Counted from the stretch's first letter, positions 44,001 through 52,348 are shown. The stretch: DNA of 64,000 bases from Pseudomonadota bacterium (GCA_018242295.1 JAFECE010000009.1:1-64000), one strand, 5' to 3'. Numbers and translations: made by a program. The notes: generated by a model from the sequence alone, not told the origin.

Positions 44001-44879
44001 ATGGACCGGTTCGCGAGCATGGAGGTGTTCATAAAGGTTGCCGAAACAGGCTCGTTCACCGCGGCTGCCGATGTGCTGGGAATCTCGGGCCAGATGGTCG
44101 GCAAACACATCCGCATGCTGGAGGACCATCTCGGCGTCGGACTTCTCAACCGCACGACGCGACAACAGAGCCTCACCGACGCGGGCAAGGATTTTCTCGA
44201 GCGCACACGGATCGTGCTTGCGGAGCTCGAGGCGGCTGAGGCGCTCGCGGCGGACAGCAGGTCTAGGCCAAGAGGTGAGCTTCGCGTAAATGCACCGGTG
44301 ACTTTCGGTGCCTTCAGCCTCGCTCCGCTGCTTCCATCGTATATGATTGATAACCCGGATGTTGCAGTCCGGTTGACGCTTAGCGACCGCGTCGTGGATC
44401 TCGTGGATGAAGGCTACGATTGCGTTTTCCGCGCTGGACCATTGACGGACAGCACGCTCATCGCCCGTGGTCTTCGACCGATGGAACTCATCGCTTGCGC
44501 GGCGCCGGCCTACTTAAAGGCACGGGGGACGCCACGGAGCCCAACAGACCTAAAAGCGCACGACTGCCTCGGCTTCGCCGGATCGGCGATTGAGGACCGT
44601 TGGGAGTTCATTGGCCCTGACGGCAAGTCCACCGTTCCCGTCAAATCGCGGTTCTCTGCAAACAGTGGGCTGGCACTCAAGCAAGCGGCGCTTGCCGGCT
44701 TGGGGATCATCTTTCAACCCGCAGAACTGACCCAAGACGATATCAAACGCGGTCGACTTGTCCGCATCCTGCCGGGCTGGCGATCAAGCCGACCGATGCA
44801 CCTGCTGTTTGCGCCCGACCGGAGGCTCACCCCAAAGCTCCGGTCCTTCATTGAATTCTCGGCAGCCAAATTCGGGTGA
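44001..44879 (+). CDS. LysR family transcriptional regulator
   Basis: Predicted 292-residue regulator. The N-terminal winged helix-turn-helix reads FIKVAETGSFTAAADVLGIS, VGKHIRMLEDHLGVGLLNRT; the effector domain has the usual RGELRVNAPVTFGAFSLAPL and DLVDEGYDCVFRAGPL. It is of the group that often controls neighbouring reductases. The start ATG 44001 is preferred over TTG 43989. It is divergent from the F420-reductase-like gene and converges on another LysR gene across a 24-base gap that holds a hairpin repeat. Confidence 0.85.
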   Translation: MDRFASMEVFIKVAETGSFTAAADVLGISGQMVGKHIRMLEDHLGVGLLNRTTRQQSLTDAGKDFLERTRIVLAELEAAEALAADSRSRPRGELRVNAPVTFGAFSLAPLLPSYMIDNPDVAVRLTLSDRVVDLVDEGYDCVFRAGPLTDSTLIARGLRPMELIACAAPAYLKARGTPRSPTDLKAHDCLGFAGSAIEDRWEFIGPDGKSTVPVKSRFSANSGLALKQAALAGLGIIFQPAELTQDDIKRGRLVRILPGWRSSRPMHLLFAPDRRLTPKLRSFIEFSAAKFG

Positions 44880-44880
44880 G

Positions 44881-44904
44881 GTCCGCTCATGACCCGAAGC
44901 GGAC
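44881..44904. repeat. 24-base palindromic repeat, copy 1
   Basis: Arms GTCCGCT and AGCGGAC enclose a 10-base loop CATGACCCGA. It fills the gap between the stop codons of two convergent LysR genes. It shares 20 of 24 positions with the element near 47152 and belongs to a palindrome type that I associate with dispersed repeats in Bradyrhizobium and relatives. It may act as a two-way terminator. Confidence 0.65.
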
Positions 44905-45791
44905 TAGGCATCTCGTTCAGCGAGGCATTGTTTGACGGCAGCCACGAACACTTTGACCTTCGGCAGAACCTGACGGTTCGTCGGATAGACCGCCGCGATT
45001 GGCAACTCTTTTGGCACGGCGTCCTTGAGCTTGACCTGGACGAGCCCCCCGGACGCGATGTGGCTATCAGCATGCCATCTCGAGAGAACGGCGAGCCCGG
45101 CTCCCACCAAGCAGGCATCCAGAACGCCTTCAATGTTGCTCGCGCTCACTCGCCCCGAGACGCGGTGGGAACGGTCCTTTCCATCCGACGACGTGAAGCG
45201 CCAGTGTAGCGTTCCGGTGGTCAGGATGCAGTCGTGCTCACTGAGGTCGTCCAGCCGCTTTGGCCGGCCACGAGCCGATAGATACTCGGGTGAGGCGCAA
45301 AGGATGCGTGTGTTGCGCCCGAGTGAGCTTGCAATGAGGCTGGAGTCGCGCAGATCGCCCATTCGTATGGCAACGTCGACACCCGTCGACACGATGTCCA
45401 CGATAGTATCCGTCAGCAGCAGGTCGATGCGCAGTTGAGGATTTTCGCGCAGTAGCCGTGGCACAAGCGGCATGAGCACGCTTCGCCCCAGAGAGCCACA
45501 GGCTGTCACGCGCAGGAGACCCGCCGCGCCCGTTGTCGAAGGCGCGATCACGGCTCTGCCAGCCTCCGCCGCCTCGAACATTGTGGAGGCGAAGGGCAGA
45601 AACGCTTCACCCTCTGCAGTTAGCGACACCGAGCGTGTTGTTCTCTGCATGAGGCGCACGCCAAGATCGGTCTCGAGCGCCGCCAGCCGCCTCGTGGCAG
45701 CCATGGGAGTAATGCCCATACGTCGAGCGGCGCCCGACAGGCTGCCCGCAGAAGCCGCATTCAAGAACACTGCGATGCTCGATTGATCCAT
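44904..45791 (-). CDS. LysR family transcriptional regulator
   Basis: Predicted 295-residue regulator with FLNAASAGSLSGAARRMGIT and MAATRRLAALETDLGVRLMQ as helix-turn-helix, then RTTRSVSLTAEGEAFL, and a LysR effector domain (GLLRVTACGSLGRSVLMPLV; TGVDVAIRMGDLRDSSLIAS). ATG 45791 is the family-typical start; the open frame continues 20 codons upstream. It is divergent from the old yellow enzyme gene, 98 bases between starts, and is its likely regulator. Confidence 0.85.
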   Translation of the reverse strand: MDQSSIAVFLNAASAGSLSGAARRMGITPMAATRRLAALETDLGVRLMQRTTRSVSLTAEGEAFLPFASTMFEAAEAGRAVIAPSTTGAAGLLRVTACGSLGRSVLMPLVPRLLRENPQLRIDLLLTDTIVDIVSTGVDVAIRMGDLRDSSLIASSLGRNTRILCASPEYLSARGRPKRLDDLSEHDCILTTGTLHWRFTSSDGKDRSHRVSGRVSASNIEGVLDACLVGAGLAVLSRWHADSHIASGGLVQVKLKDAVPKELPIAAVYPTNRQVLPKVKVFVAAVKQCLAERDA

Positions 45792-45889
45792 AATATCGTT
45801 ATCCGTTATACAGGTTATAAAAATGTCGTATATACTCGAAATTCGTTGCAATTGCTAGATCGCTCCAGGACGAGCTTGGAGACCTGGAC
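45792..45889. promoter_or_regulatory. Divergent LysR/nemA promoter region with GTTAT repeats
   Basis: Three direct GTTAT repeats (45798-45802, 45805-45809, 45814-45818) lie next to the LysR start in an otherwise AT-rich 98-base gap. Their periodicity, seven then nine bases, suggests a regulator binding site. Confidence 0.4.
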
Positions 45890-47005
45890 ATGCATAACGA
45901 CCCGTATTTCACGCCCCTCGAGCTGGGGGCGGTCACGCTGAACCATCGCATCATCATGGCGCCCCTCACCCGCATGCGTGCCAAGCAGCCCGGTGACGTG
46001 CCGCACGCGCTCAATGCCGAATACTACGGCCAGCGCGCCAGCAAGGGTGGGCTTCTGATCACTGAGGCCACGGACATCACTCCGCAGGCGCACGGCTACC
46101 CCTGGGTGCCCGGCATCTACTCTGCCGAGCAGGTCGACGGCTGGCGCGCGGTCACATCGGCGGTGCACGCCAAAGGCGGCTTCATCTTCAACCAGATCTG
46201 GCACGTCGGTCGCATTTCCCATTCGTCGATGCAGCCGAACGGCAACGTGCCAGTCGCGCCCTCGGCAGTGCCCGCTGCTGGCGGCCACATCGATGCCATG
46301 GGTAATCCAGTTGCGCAGTTCGAAACGCCGCGTGCACTCACGGTGAGCGAGATCGCAGCAATCGTCACCGACTTCGTGCGCGCCGCCTGCAATGCCAGGG
46401 TCGCCGGCTTCGACGGCGTCGAGATACACGGCGCAAATGGCTACCTAATCGATCAGTTCTTGCGAACCGGGAGCAACAGGCGAACAGACCTCTATGGCGG
46501 TTCAATCGCGAACCGTGCCCGCTTTCTTTTGGAAGTCGTCGACGCCGTCGCCGCAGAACTCGGCGCAAACCGCGTTGGCGTGCGCCTTTCTCCATGGGGG
46601 ACCTTCAATGACATGTCCGACGTTGACGGCCAGAGCCTTTGGGACCATGTGGCGAAAGAACTGGCAAAGCGACGCCTCGCATATCTGCATGCCGTCGAGC
46701 CCCGCGTCGACTTTACCAACGATGATAAGCCTCTCGATGCGAATGCGCCGGATGCTGCCGCCCGCTTGAAGTCGCTCTTTGGTGGTCCGCTCATTTCTGC
46801 CGGAGGCTATACCGTCGAAACGGGCCACACCGCTATCGACGCGGGCCGGGCCGACGCTGTCGCATTTGGCCGGCTGTTCATCGGCAACCCAGATCTGCCG
46901 GAGCGTATCCGCCTCGGGGCACCGCTTAACAGGCACGATCGCAGCACGTTCTATGGCGGCGATGGCCGCGGATATACCGATTATCCGTTCTTCAATGCGG
47001 CCTAG
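45890..47005 (+). CDS. nemA: Old yellow enzyme family alkene reductase
   Basis: Predicted 371-residue FMN enzyme that reduces activated alkenes, nitro compounds or nitrate esters with NAD(P)H. Family landmarks: FTPLELGAVTLNHRIIMAPL TRMR at the start, the Thr/Trp-region in NQIWHVGRISHSSMQPNG, the catalytic His/Asn pair in FDGVEIHGANGYLIDQFLR followed by TGSNRRTDLYGGS, and a phosphate-binding end ISAGGYT and ADAVAFGRLFIGNPDLPERI. GGAG precedes the ATG. It is divergent from a LysR regulator and followed by a palindromic repeat. The nemA symbol is used in the general N-ethylmaleimide-reductase sense. Confidence 0.9.
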   Translation: MHNDPYFTPLELGAVTLNHRIIMAPLTRMRAKQPGDVPHALNAEYYGQRASKGGLLITEATDITPQAHGYPWVPGIYSAEQVDGWRAVTSAVHAKGGFIFNQIWHVGRISHSSMQPNGNVPVAPSAVPAAGGHIDAMGNPVAQFETPRALTVSEIAAIVTDFVRAACNARVAGFDGVEIHGANGYLIDQFLRTGSNRRTDLYGGSIANRARFLLEVVDAVAAELGANRVGVRLSPWGTFNDMSDVDGQSLWDHVAKELAKRRLAYLHAVEPRVDFTNDDKPLDANAPDAAARLKSLFGGPLISAGGYTVETGHTAIDAGRADAVAFGRLFIGNPDLPERIRLGAPLNRHDRSTFYGGDGRGYTDYPFFNAA

Positions 47006-47149
47006 CCAATGACGCAAGATCATTCACGTTCGTCGTCGCGGGCGTTGAGGCGGCCGTCATGAAACATGCGCAACTTAGCGGCTTTCCTATGAGCAAAGTC
47101 ATCGAGATCGTCGGCGTGATAGACCCGACAACGGCGAGGTAGTGCATCG

Positions 47150-47177
47150 ACGTCCGCTTCTGGCCCAAAGCGGACGT
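47150..47177. repeat. Palindromic repeat, copy 2
   Basis: Perfect 10-base arms ACGTCCGCTT (47150-47159) and AAGCGGACGT (47168-47177) around CTGGCCCA. The central 24 bases (47152-47175) align without gaps to the element at 44881, with 20 of 24 identical. Like copy 1 it lies in a gap between convergent genes (nemA and the TetR gene). Confidence 0.75.
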
Positions 47178-47249
47178 TGAACACTTACCGGAATCAGGTC
47201 TGCTTTTGAGGGAAGAGCAGAAACCGGCTCCAATCAAATTTCTGCTTAA

Positions 47250-47837
47250 TCAAGCGCCCCAACCGGAATTTGCTAGGACGTGCTTTCGGGCTGATTTGCG
47301 GAATGCATCGCCCAAGGCCTGATCGTCAACGGCTCTCGCAACTACCATCGCCCCGACACAGACCGAGACAAGCGCGATGCCTCGTTCTCGAGCGCGAGGT
47401 CCTGGCAAGTTGGCGACAAAGACCGAGAGCATGTCATCCAGCACCTTGCGGAACGCGCGCTTCACGGTTTCACTGTTACGAGATACATCTGTCGCCAATC
47501 CAAGCGTCGGACAAGACCCGTCGAGATCCTCAAAGTGCTCACGCGATAGATAGGCGTCCATAATCATGCGCGCCAGCGTTTGGCCTTTAGCGCAAAGGTC
47601 GACGTGATTCCGCTGCCACGCCTCGGGCGGATCCTTGCACGTGAATTGGAGGATAGACTCGCTGTAAAGATCGTCCTTGGACGTGAAGTGCTTATAGAAG
47701 CCGCCGCGCGTCAGACCAGCCGCAGACATGATCTCGTCGATTGTCACCTCTGCAAAGCCTTTTCTGTTGAACAGCTTTCGTGCGCTTCTGAGAATGCGGT
47801 TGCGGGTTTCCCGCTTGTGCTGAGCCGTATAGGGCAT
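47250..47837 (-). CDS. TetR/AcrR family transcriptional regulator
   Basis: Predicted 195-residue repressor. The DNA-binding domain is classic: TRNRILRSARKLFNRKGFAE, VTIDEIMSAAGLTRGGFYKHF, FTSKDDLYSESI. The C-terminal ligand domain has SCPTLGLATDVSRNSETVKR, similar to the TetR_C_33/YxaF-like subgroup that often senses small organic molecules. GGAGGG lies seven bases before ATG 47837; an upstream frame is less likely. A perfect 20-base palindrome lies 46 bases upstream, and an alpha/beta hydrolase gene is divergent at 145 bases. Confidence 0.9.
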   Translation of the reverse strand: MPYTAQHKRETRNRILRSARKLFNRKGFAEVTIDEIMSAAGLTRGGFYKHFTSKDDLYSESILQFTCKDPPEAWQRNHVDLCAKGQTLARMIMDAYLSREHFEDLDGSCPTLGLATDVSRNSETVKRAFRKVLDDMLSVFVANLPGPRARERGIALVSVCVGAMVVARAVDDQALGDAFRKSARKHVLANSGWGA

Positions 47838-47882
47838 GCGCGCTCCCTCCATTTTTGTGACAACGACACTATGCGCCGGCAA

Positions 47883-47902
47883 AAGATGTTCTTGAACATC
47901 TT
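47883..47902. promoter_or_regulatory. Perfect palindrome, candidate TetR operator
   Basis: AAGATGTTCTTGAACATCTT is an exact 20-base inverted repeat. It lies between the divergent TetR and alpha/beta hydrolase genes, 46 bases from the TetR start and 80 from the hydrolase start. Length, symmetry and place are what is expected for a TetR-family operator controlling both genes. Confidence 0.65.
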
Positions 47903-47981
47903 CTGTAATCGACCACACTCCAAGCATGGCGTGAGCGACGAAACGTTGATCGAGCGTATCGGACATGCCGGAGTAGTCTCT

Positions 47982-48986
47982 ATGGATCCTTGGTTATCGA
48001 CGTTCATCGTAATTGCGGGTTCAGGCTTGGGGCTGTGGTTGCTTTCTTTTGTGGTGGAGACGTTGAGGCCGGTCCCCAAGACGCCGAGTGCGCTGAGTTG
48101 GGCCTCTGCGATCCCCGTCAAGTATGTGGAGGTCGGCGGTAGCAAGCTCCGCTACATAAAATCGGGTTCGGGCCCTGCCATTGTCCTGCTCCACACGTTG
48201 AGAACGCAGCTCGACCTGTTCGAAAAGGTGGTGCCAGAGCTTTCGAAGCGCTTCACCGTCTATGCCTTCGACTACCCTGGTCATGGCTATTCGGACATTC
48301 CTAAAGCTCGCTATGATGCTGCTTTTTTTACTGAAGCCGTCGAAGGCTTTCTCGAGAAGCTCGACATTAGCGATATCTCGTTGGTGGGGGTTTCGATCGG
48401 CGGCGTTGTTGCCCTCATCGTCGCGGCACGGCAGAACCCGCGTGTCACGCGCGTTGTTTCCATCAATCCATACGACTACGCAAAGGGGCTAGGTACCGCG
48501 CGCAGCTCAGCGCTCGGCTCAATGATCACCTACACGGCGCTGGTCCCTGTGGTCGGTGAAACGGTGATGCGGCTCAGAAACTTCGTCATCATGAAATCCG
48601 TACTTCGCGGTGGGGTGGTGGACCCTAAGAGCATTTCTCCAGAATTGATGGAGGAAATGTATCTGGTTGGAAACCGGCCCAATCACTACCGTGCCTTCAT
48701 CAACCTGCTCCGAAACGGAGAAAGTTGGGAAGCTGCGACGAAAGACTACGGCCGCATTGCTGCGCCGGTCTTGCTCATCTGGGGCGACAAGGACTGGTCG
48801 CGGCCTTTAGAGCGCGAACGCACGCGCCTGCTCATTCCGGGCGTAGTGACGGAGACCATCAAGAACGGTGGGCATTTCCTGCCACTCGATCGTCCACGGG
48901 ACCTACTGCAATTGATCACAAGTTTCTCTGACGAAGAACCCAGCAATCCGGGTGGGGTCATTTCTGGGGACTCTCATGCCAATTAG
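47982..48986 (+). CDS. Alpha/beta hydrolase with N-terminal membrane segment
   Basis: Predicted 334-residue hydrolase. Residues 4-24 form a hydrophobic helix (FIVIAGSGLGLWLLSFVVET) that should anchor it to the membrane. The hydrolase core has VLLHTLRTQLDLFEKVVPEL, YAFDYPGHGYSDIPKARYD, the Ser nucleophile in LVGVSIGGVVAL, and the His in IKNGGHFLPLDRP. It is typical of esterase/lipase-like members. The ATG 47982 has GGAG eight bases upstream; a longer frame extends into the TetR gene. Probably repressed by the divergent TetR regulator. Confidence 0.8.
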   Translation: MDPWLSTFIVIAGSGLGLWLLSFVVETLRPVPKTPSALSWASAIPVKYVEVGGSKLRYIKSGSGPAIVLLHTLRTQLDLFEKVVPELSKRFTVYAFDYPGHGYSDIPKARYDAAFFTEAVEGFLEKLDISDISLVGVSIGGVVALIVAARQNPRVTRVVSINPYDYAKGLGTARSSALGSMITYTALVPVVGETVMRLRNFVIMKSVLRGGVVDPKSISPELMEEMYLVGNRPNHYRAFINLLRNGESWEAATKDYGRIAAPVLLIWGDKDWSRPLERERTRLLIPGVVTETIKNGGHFLPLDRPRDLLQLITSFSDEEPSNPGGVISGDSHAN

Positions 48987-49104
48987 CGCCAACCTCATAC
49001 GTCCCGGCTATGGTGGTCATCCACATCATGATCTTTGTGTATTTGCTGAACTCGCGCTTCTCGGACCAACCTTCCGCGCTGGCAGCGGAACAATGGAGAG
49101 ATCG

Positions 49105-49464
49105 ATGAATCGCACACTACTGAGCCTCTATTACCTGTGCAGCTACCTCATCGTCGGAGGCCTCGTACTCCTGCTCTTTCCGAAAGAAGGTTTGAGAGTG
49201 CTCCTATCCAATGGCGACTATGGAAACATCATGCCGAGGTTTGCCGGAATGTTGATGGCGGGCCTCGGGATGTCTATTTTCGGCATTGTCCGTGCGCGAG
49301 CCGAAGCGCTCTATCCGAGGACTTTGATGATCCGAGCGTTTTTCCTGATATGCATCGTTGTCTTTTACGCGATGACACATGATCCATTTTTCCTGGTGCT
49401 GCTTGCAGTTGTCGGGTTTGGGTTTGCTTGGACGGGGATCGGTTATCTGACCGAAAGGAAATAA
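49105..49464 (+). CDS. Small multi-pass membrane protein
   Basis: Predicted 119-residue inner-membrane protein with four hydrophobic segments (LLSLYYLCSYLIVGGLVLLL, FAGMLMAGLGMSIFGIVRA, MIRAFFLICIVVFYAMTHD, FLVLLAVVGFGFAWTGIGYL). A good ribosome site (GGAGAG) sits just before ATG 49105. No family name is certain, though the arrangement is similar to DUF4345-like or DoxX-like small membrane proteins. It follows the alpha/beta hydrolase gene by 118 bases and may be in the same transcript. Confidence 0.65.
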   Translation: MNRTLLSLYYLCSYLIVGGLVLLLFPKEGLRVLLSNGDYGNIMPRFAGMLMAGLGMSIFGIVRARAEALYPRTLMIRAFFLICIVVFYAMTHDPFFLVLLAVVGFGFAWTGIGYLTERK

Positions 49465-49571
49465 TGCTCCGAGCTTGGCGGCCACACCATTTCGCCGATG
49501 CTCATCAGGCGATCGAGAGCATGCAGTGACACCTCAAGTTCGCCAATCTAGGTACTCTGGAGAATTTCAGT

Positions 49572-50861
49572 TCAGCCCGATACGTCGGGGCGCGGCAATG
49601 CGGACTGACGCTGCTGCAGAAAGCGGCGAATGGATGGATCGTGCTCGAGACCGATCGCGATATCGTAAGCTCGGCGGGCTTCATCATATGCGGCCGCCTT
49701 TGCCAAGAGTTCGGCGCGTGTTGCCCAGTATGGCTGATATTCGGCGAGCCGCGCGTCCCCCGCCAGATCCTGCAGCGATCGTAGAGCGGCACCAGCACCC
49801 TCGATCTCGGCAATCGCAAGGGCGCGATTGACGGCAACCACGGGCGAGTGCGTGAGCGCCAAGAGTGCGTCGTAAAGCTCAGCCACCTCGGCCCAGTTGG
49901 CGTGACCCGTGCGGCTACGGTAGACGTGCGCCGACTGCAACGAGGCTTCTAGTTGATAGCGGCCGATCGAGCCGAGAGTTCCGGCGCGCCGAAGCAACCC
50001 CTCTGCTTCATCGATCATCTGTGTATCCCAGAGGGACGGATCTTGCTCGACGAGAGGCACGTAGTCGCCGAGTGACGTACGCCGTGCCTTGCGTCTTGCT
50101 TCCGCATGGAGCAGCAGTGCTGCGAGGCCGAGGGCCTCCGGCTGTTCAGGCAGTAACTCGGCTACGAGCCTCGCCAGGAATATCGCTTCCTTGGCGAGAT
50201 CCCGGCGGACGACGTCGGTCCCGGCGGCATCGCTCCAGCCTTCCGAAAAAGCGGCGTAGATGGAATCGAGAACAGTATCGAGGCGGCCGGGGAGTTCGGT
50301 TCGCTCCGGAATACTAAATGGAATGCCGGCTTCCCGGATCTTGTTCTTGGCACGAACGAGACGCTTACCCATCGCTGCTGGAGACGCCAAAAACGCCGAT
50401 GCAATTCTTTTGGCGTCGAGCCCCAGCACCACCTGCAAAATCAGAGGTGCGCGGACGCTGGGCTCGATGGCGGGATGCGTGCAGGCAAACATTAGCGCTA
50501 GACGATGGTCCGGGATTTCCGTTTCCGCGGCCGCGAAGTTCAGCCCTTCAGCCAAAAGCTGAATTTCGGCGACCGCGCCTTCGTTTGTGCTTCGTTTCCG
50601 GGTGGAATCGATCATCTTTCGGCGGGCGACAGTCAGAAGCCACGCTTCCGGGTTAGCCGGACAGCCGTCCCGCGGCCAATGCTGGAGAGCTGAGGCGAAC
50701 GCTTCCGAAAGCGCATCTTCGGCGGCGGCTACGTCCCGCGTGCGAGCAACCAGATAGGCGACGAGCTTGCCGTAGCTCCGGCGCGCAACCGCGTCCGCCG
50801 TGCTGCGTGCCTGCGCGTCGCCTCCACAGGCGTAGCCCTGATTGTCTTCGGCCCGGTTCAC
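49572..50861 (-). CDS. ECF RNA polymerase sigma factor with C-terminal extension (ECF42-type)
   Basis: Predicted 429-residue sigma factor. Sigma-2 region: ARRSYGKLVAYLVARTRDVA, AEDALSEAFASALQHWP, NPEAWLLTVARRKMIDSTRK. Sigma-4 region: LILQVVLGLDAKRIASAFLA then SPAAMGKRLVRAKNKIREAG. The remaining 230 residues (SDAAGTDVVRRDLAKEAIFL, SLGDYVPLVEQDPSLWDTQM, ANWAEVAELYDALLALTHSP) are the helical, TPR-like extension typical of the ECF42 group (DUF6596), which characteristically lies next to a YciI/DGPF protein gene. That is so here: GTG start 50861 overlaps the YciI-like stop by four bases. No anti-sigma factor is visible. Confidence 0.85.
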   Translation of the reverse strand: MNRAEDNQGYACGGDAQARSTADAVARRSYGKLVAYLVARTRDVAAAEDALSEAFASALQHWPRDGCPANPEAWLLTVARRKMIDSTRKRSTNEGAVAEIQLLAEGLNFAAAETEIPDHRLALMFACTHPAIEPSVRAPLILQVVLGLDAKRIASAFLASPAAMGKRLVRAKNKIREAGIPFSIPERTELPGRLDTVLDSIYAAFSEGWSDAAGTDVVRRDLAKEAIFLARLVAELLPEQPEALGLAALLLHAEARRKARRTSLGDYVPLVEQDPSLWDTQMIDEAEGLLRRAGTLGSIGRYQLEASLQSAHVYRSRTGHANWAEVAELYDALLALTHSPVVAVNRALAIAEIEGAGAALRSLQDLAGDARLAEYQPYWATRAELLAKAAAYDEARRAYDIAIGLEHDPSIRRFLQQRQSALPRPDVSG

Positions 50862-51211
50862 GCCGCCATGTTCCACACAGGACGAACTTCGATAGTACCA
50901 TGACTTGCGCCTGGGCAGCGGGCCGCCCAAGAGAGCGCCGCGTCGAGATCAGCGACATCGATGAGGTAGTAACCGCCTAGTTGTTCTTTTGAATCGGCAT
51001 AAGGCCCGTCCAGAACCTGCGATTTGCCATTCTCGATCCGTATCGTCGTAGCTGTCGAGATCGGTCGCAGGCGGTTCGAACCCGCGAGAACCCCAGCTTT
51101 TTTCAGGGCCTCCGTATAGGCTTTATAAGCCGCCATGCCCTGTTCCTGTTGCGCCGGCGTCATATTCGCCCAGTGGGCTTCGTTCGAATAGAGCATTAGG
51201 AGATATTGCAT
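50858..51211 (-). CDS. YciI-like (DGPF domain) protein
   Basis: Predicted 117-residue protein of the YCII-related family: MQYLLMLYSNEAHWANMTPA, AYKAYTEALKKAGVLAGSNR, and the name-giving DGPYADSKEQLGGYYLIDVA, then LDAALSWAARCPGASHGTIE. Such proteins commonly accompany ECF42 sigma factors and are their usual targets or partners. The biochemical role is unknown. It overlaps the sigma gene by four bases (GTGA). GGAG precedes the ATG. Confidence 0.9.
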   Translation of the reverse strand: MQYLLMLYSNEAHWANMTPAQQEQGMAAYKAYTEALKKAGVLAGSNRLRPISTATTIRIENGKSQVLDGPYADSKEQLGGYYLIDVADLDAALSWAARCPGASHGTIEVRPVWNMAA

Positions 51212-51226
51212 ATGATTTCTCCGTCT

Positions 51227-51607
51227 TCAGTCGTGGGCGAGCACCACGCTTCGCCGGTACAATGACGGCTGAGCACTCGTGAATTGGACAAGAGACGACA
51301 GTAGCACATCTGGAGGACGTCTATCGCCGGCCGCGAGCGGCCGCGCCAGCGATTGAAGCAGAGCGTCCTCTTTGAGACGAAGAGCGAACATATCGTTATA
51401 TTGCGCGGACTTCTGCTTTTGACCCCGAGCCGACTTTGCGAAGTTTATGAACTCGCAGTCGGCCTTGTCCGCAATGCCGAGAAAGCGGACCTCAACCGAC
51501 CTATTGACGATTGTTTGAGCGATCTGGTCGGCCGACTCGACGACTTTCTGCGAAGAGAGAACACGCGTCCTTCCGATCTTTGCGTACAGGCTTACAAGGA
51601 AAGCCAT
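51227..51607 (-). CDS. Uncertain small hypothetical gene
   Basis: A 126-residue minus-strand frame (MAFLVSLYAKIGRTRVLSSQ...) ending 15 bases before the YciI-like gene. The composition is protein-like but no family, signal peptide or good ribosome site is visible. A plus-strand frame (51353-51835) covers the same DNA and also overlaps the next real gene. At most one is real; I keep this one only because it is collinear with the YciI/sigma pair. Confidence 0.25.
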   Translation of the reverse strand: MAFLVSLYAKIGRTRVLSSQKVVESADQIAQTIVNRSVEVRFLGIADKADCEFINFAKSARGQKQKSAQYNDMFALRLKEDALLQSLARPLAAGDRRPPDVLLSSLVQFTSAQPSLYRRSVVLAHD

Positions 51608-51665
51608 GTCCGGGTATGGAGATCGGCGAAACGAGACGACCAACCTAATCGACGAGAGATGATAG

Positions 51666-52214
51666 ATGTTCTTGAGGTTACTAACGGCAGTGCTCTTTTC
51701 TTTTTGGATGTGCGCCAACGTCTCAGCGGCCAACTCAAACTCCTCATCTTCACCAGCATACCCCGAAAAGTCTGTCGTCAGTGCGAAGCATCCCAAGGCG
51801 AAAGAAAATTTGCCGAAGAAGCCTTCGGTGCCTGACGACTACACTCTCAATATGATGATCCGATCTACGATCATTGCCGTCAGCCAAGCCAATAAAACGG
51901 GCAACTATTCCGTCCTTCGCGATCTCGGGTCGCCTGGATTTCAAAGGGCGAATACTGAGGCAAAACTGGCCGAAATCTTTGCGGCGCAACGCAATGCCAA
52001 ACTCGATTTCTCGCCTGTTCTCTTCTTCAAACCCAATCTTGTTCGCAAGCCAGAAGTGGACTCCGACGGCATGCTCAGACTCACGGGATATTTTTCAACG
52101 CAACCGGCCATGATCTCATTCGACCTTGCGTTCGAGTGGGTCGATAATGGTTGGGAACACGTCGGAGTGAGTGTGAGCACGCGCCGCTCGCCAACGGCTC
52201 TTCCCGCTCATTGA
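51666..52214 (+). CDS. Exported hypothetical protein
   Basis: Predicted 182-residue secreted or periplasmic protein. A signal peptide (FLRLLTAVLFSFWMCANVSA) precedes a Ser/Lys-rich linker, then a compact domain: DDYTLNMMIRSTIIAVSQAN, NYSVLRDLGSPGFQRANTEA, DFSPVLFFKPNLVRKPEVDS, LRLTGYFSTQPAMISFDLAF. This layout (signal, linker, NTF2/SnoaL-like or DUF-type domain) is common among Hyphomicrobiales exported proteins, but I cannot give a family name with confidence. GAGAG precedes the ATG. It faces the same direction as the trimeric adhesin downstream. Confidence 0.7.
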   Translation: MFLRLLTAVLFSFWMCANVSAANSNSSSSPAYPEKSVVSAKHPKAKENLPKKPSVPDDYTLNMMIRSTIIAVSQANKTGNYSVLRDLGSPGFQRANTEAKLAEIFAAQRNAKLDFSPVLFFKPNLVRKPEVDSDGMLRLTGYFSTQPAMISFDLAFEWVDNGWEHVGVSVSTRRSPTALPAH

Positions 52215-52348
52215 ACGCTGTGTCTCTGCCGCGACGAAGATCGGTTTTGATTTGAACGGGACTCAATTGTCGCGAAGGTTTTACAAACCTTCGGCTTGTT
52301 GACGCCCGGGGCAATACTCATTTTCGTTTTTTTGCGTAGGGGGCCACC

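Noticed and set aside
51353..51835. A 160-codon plus-strand frame
   Set aside because: Its second half overlaps the exported protein at 51666 in another frame, and its first half has no family resemblance.
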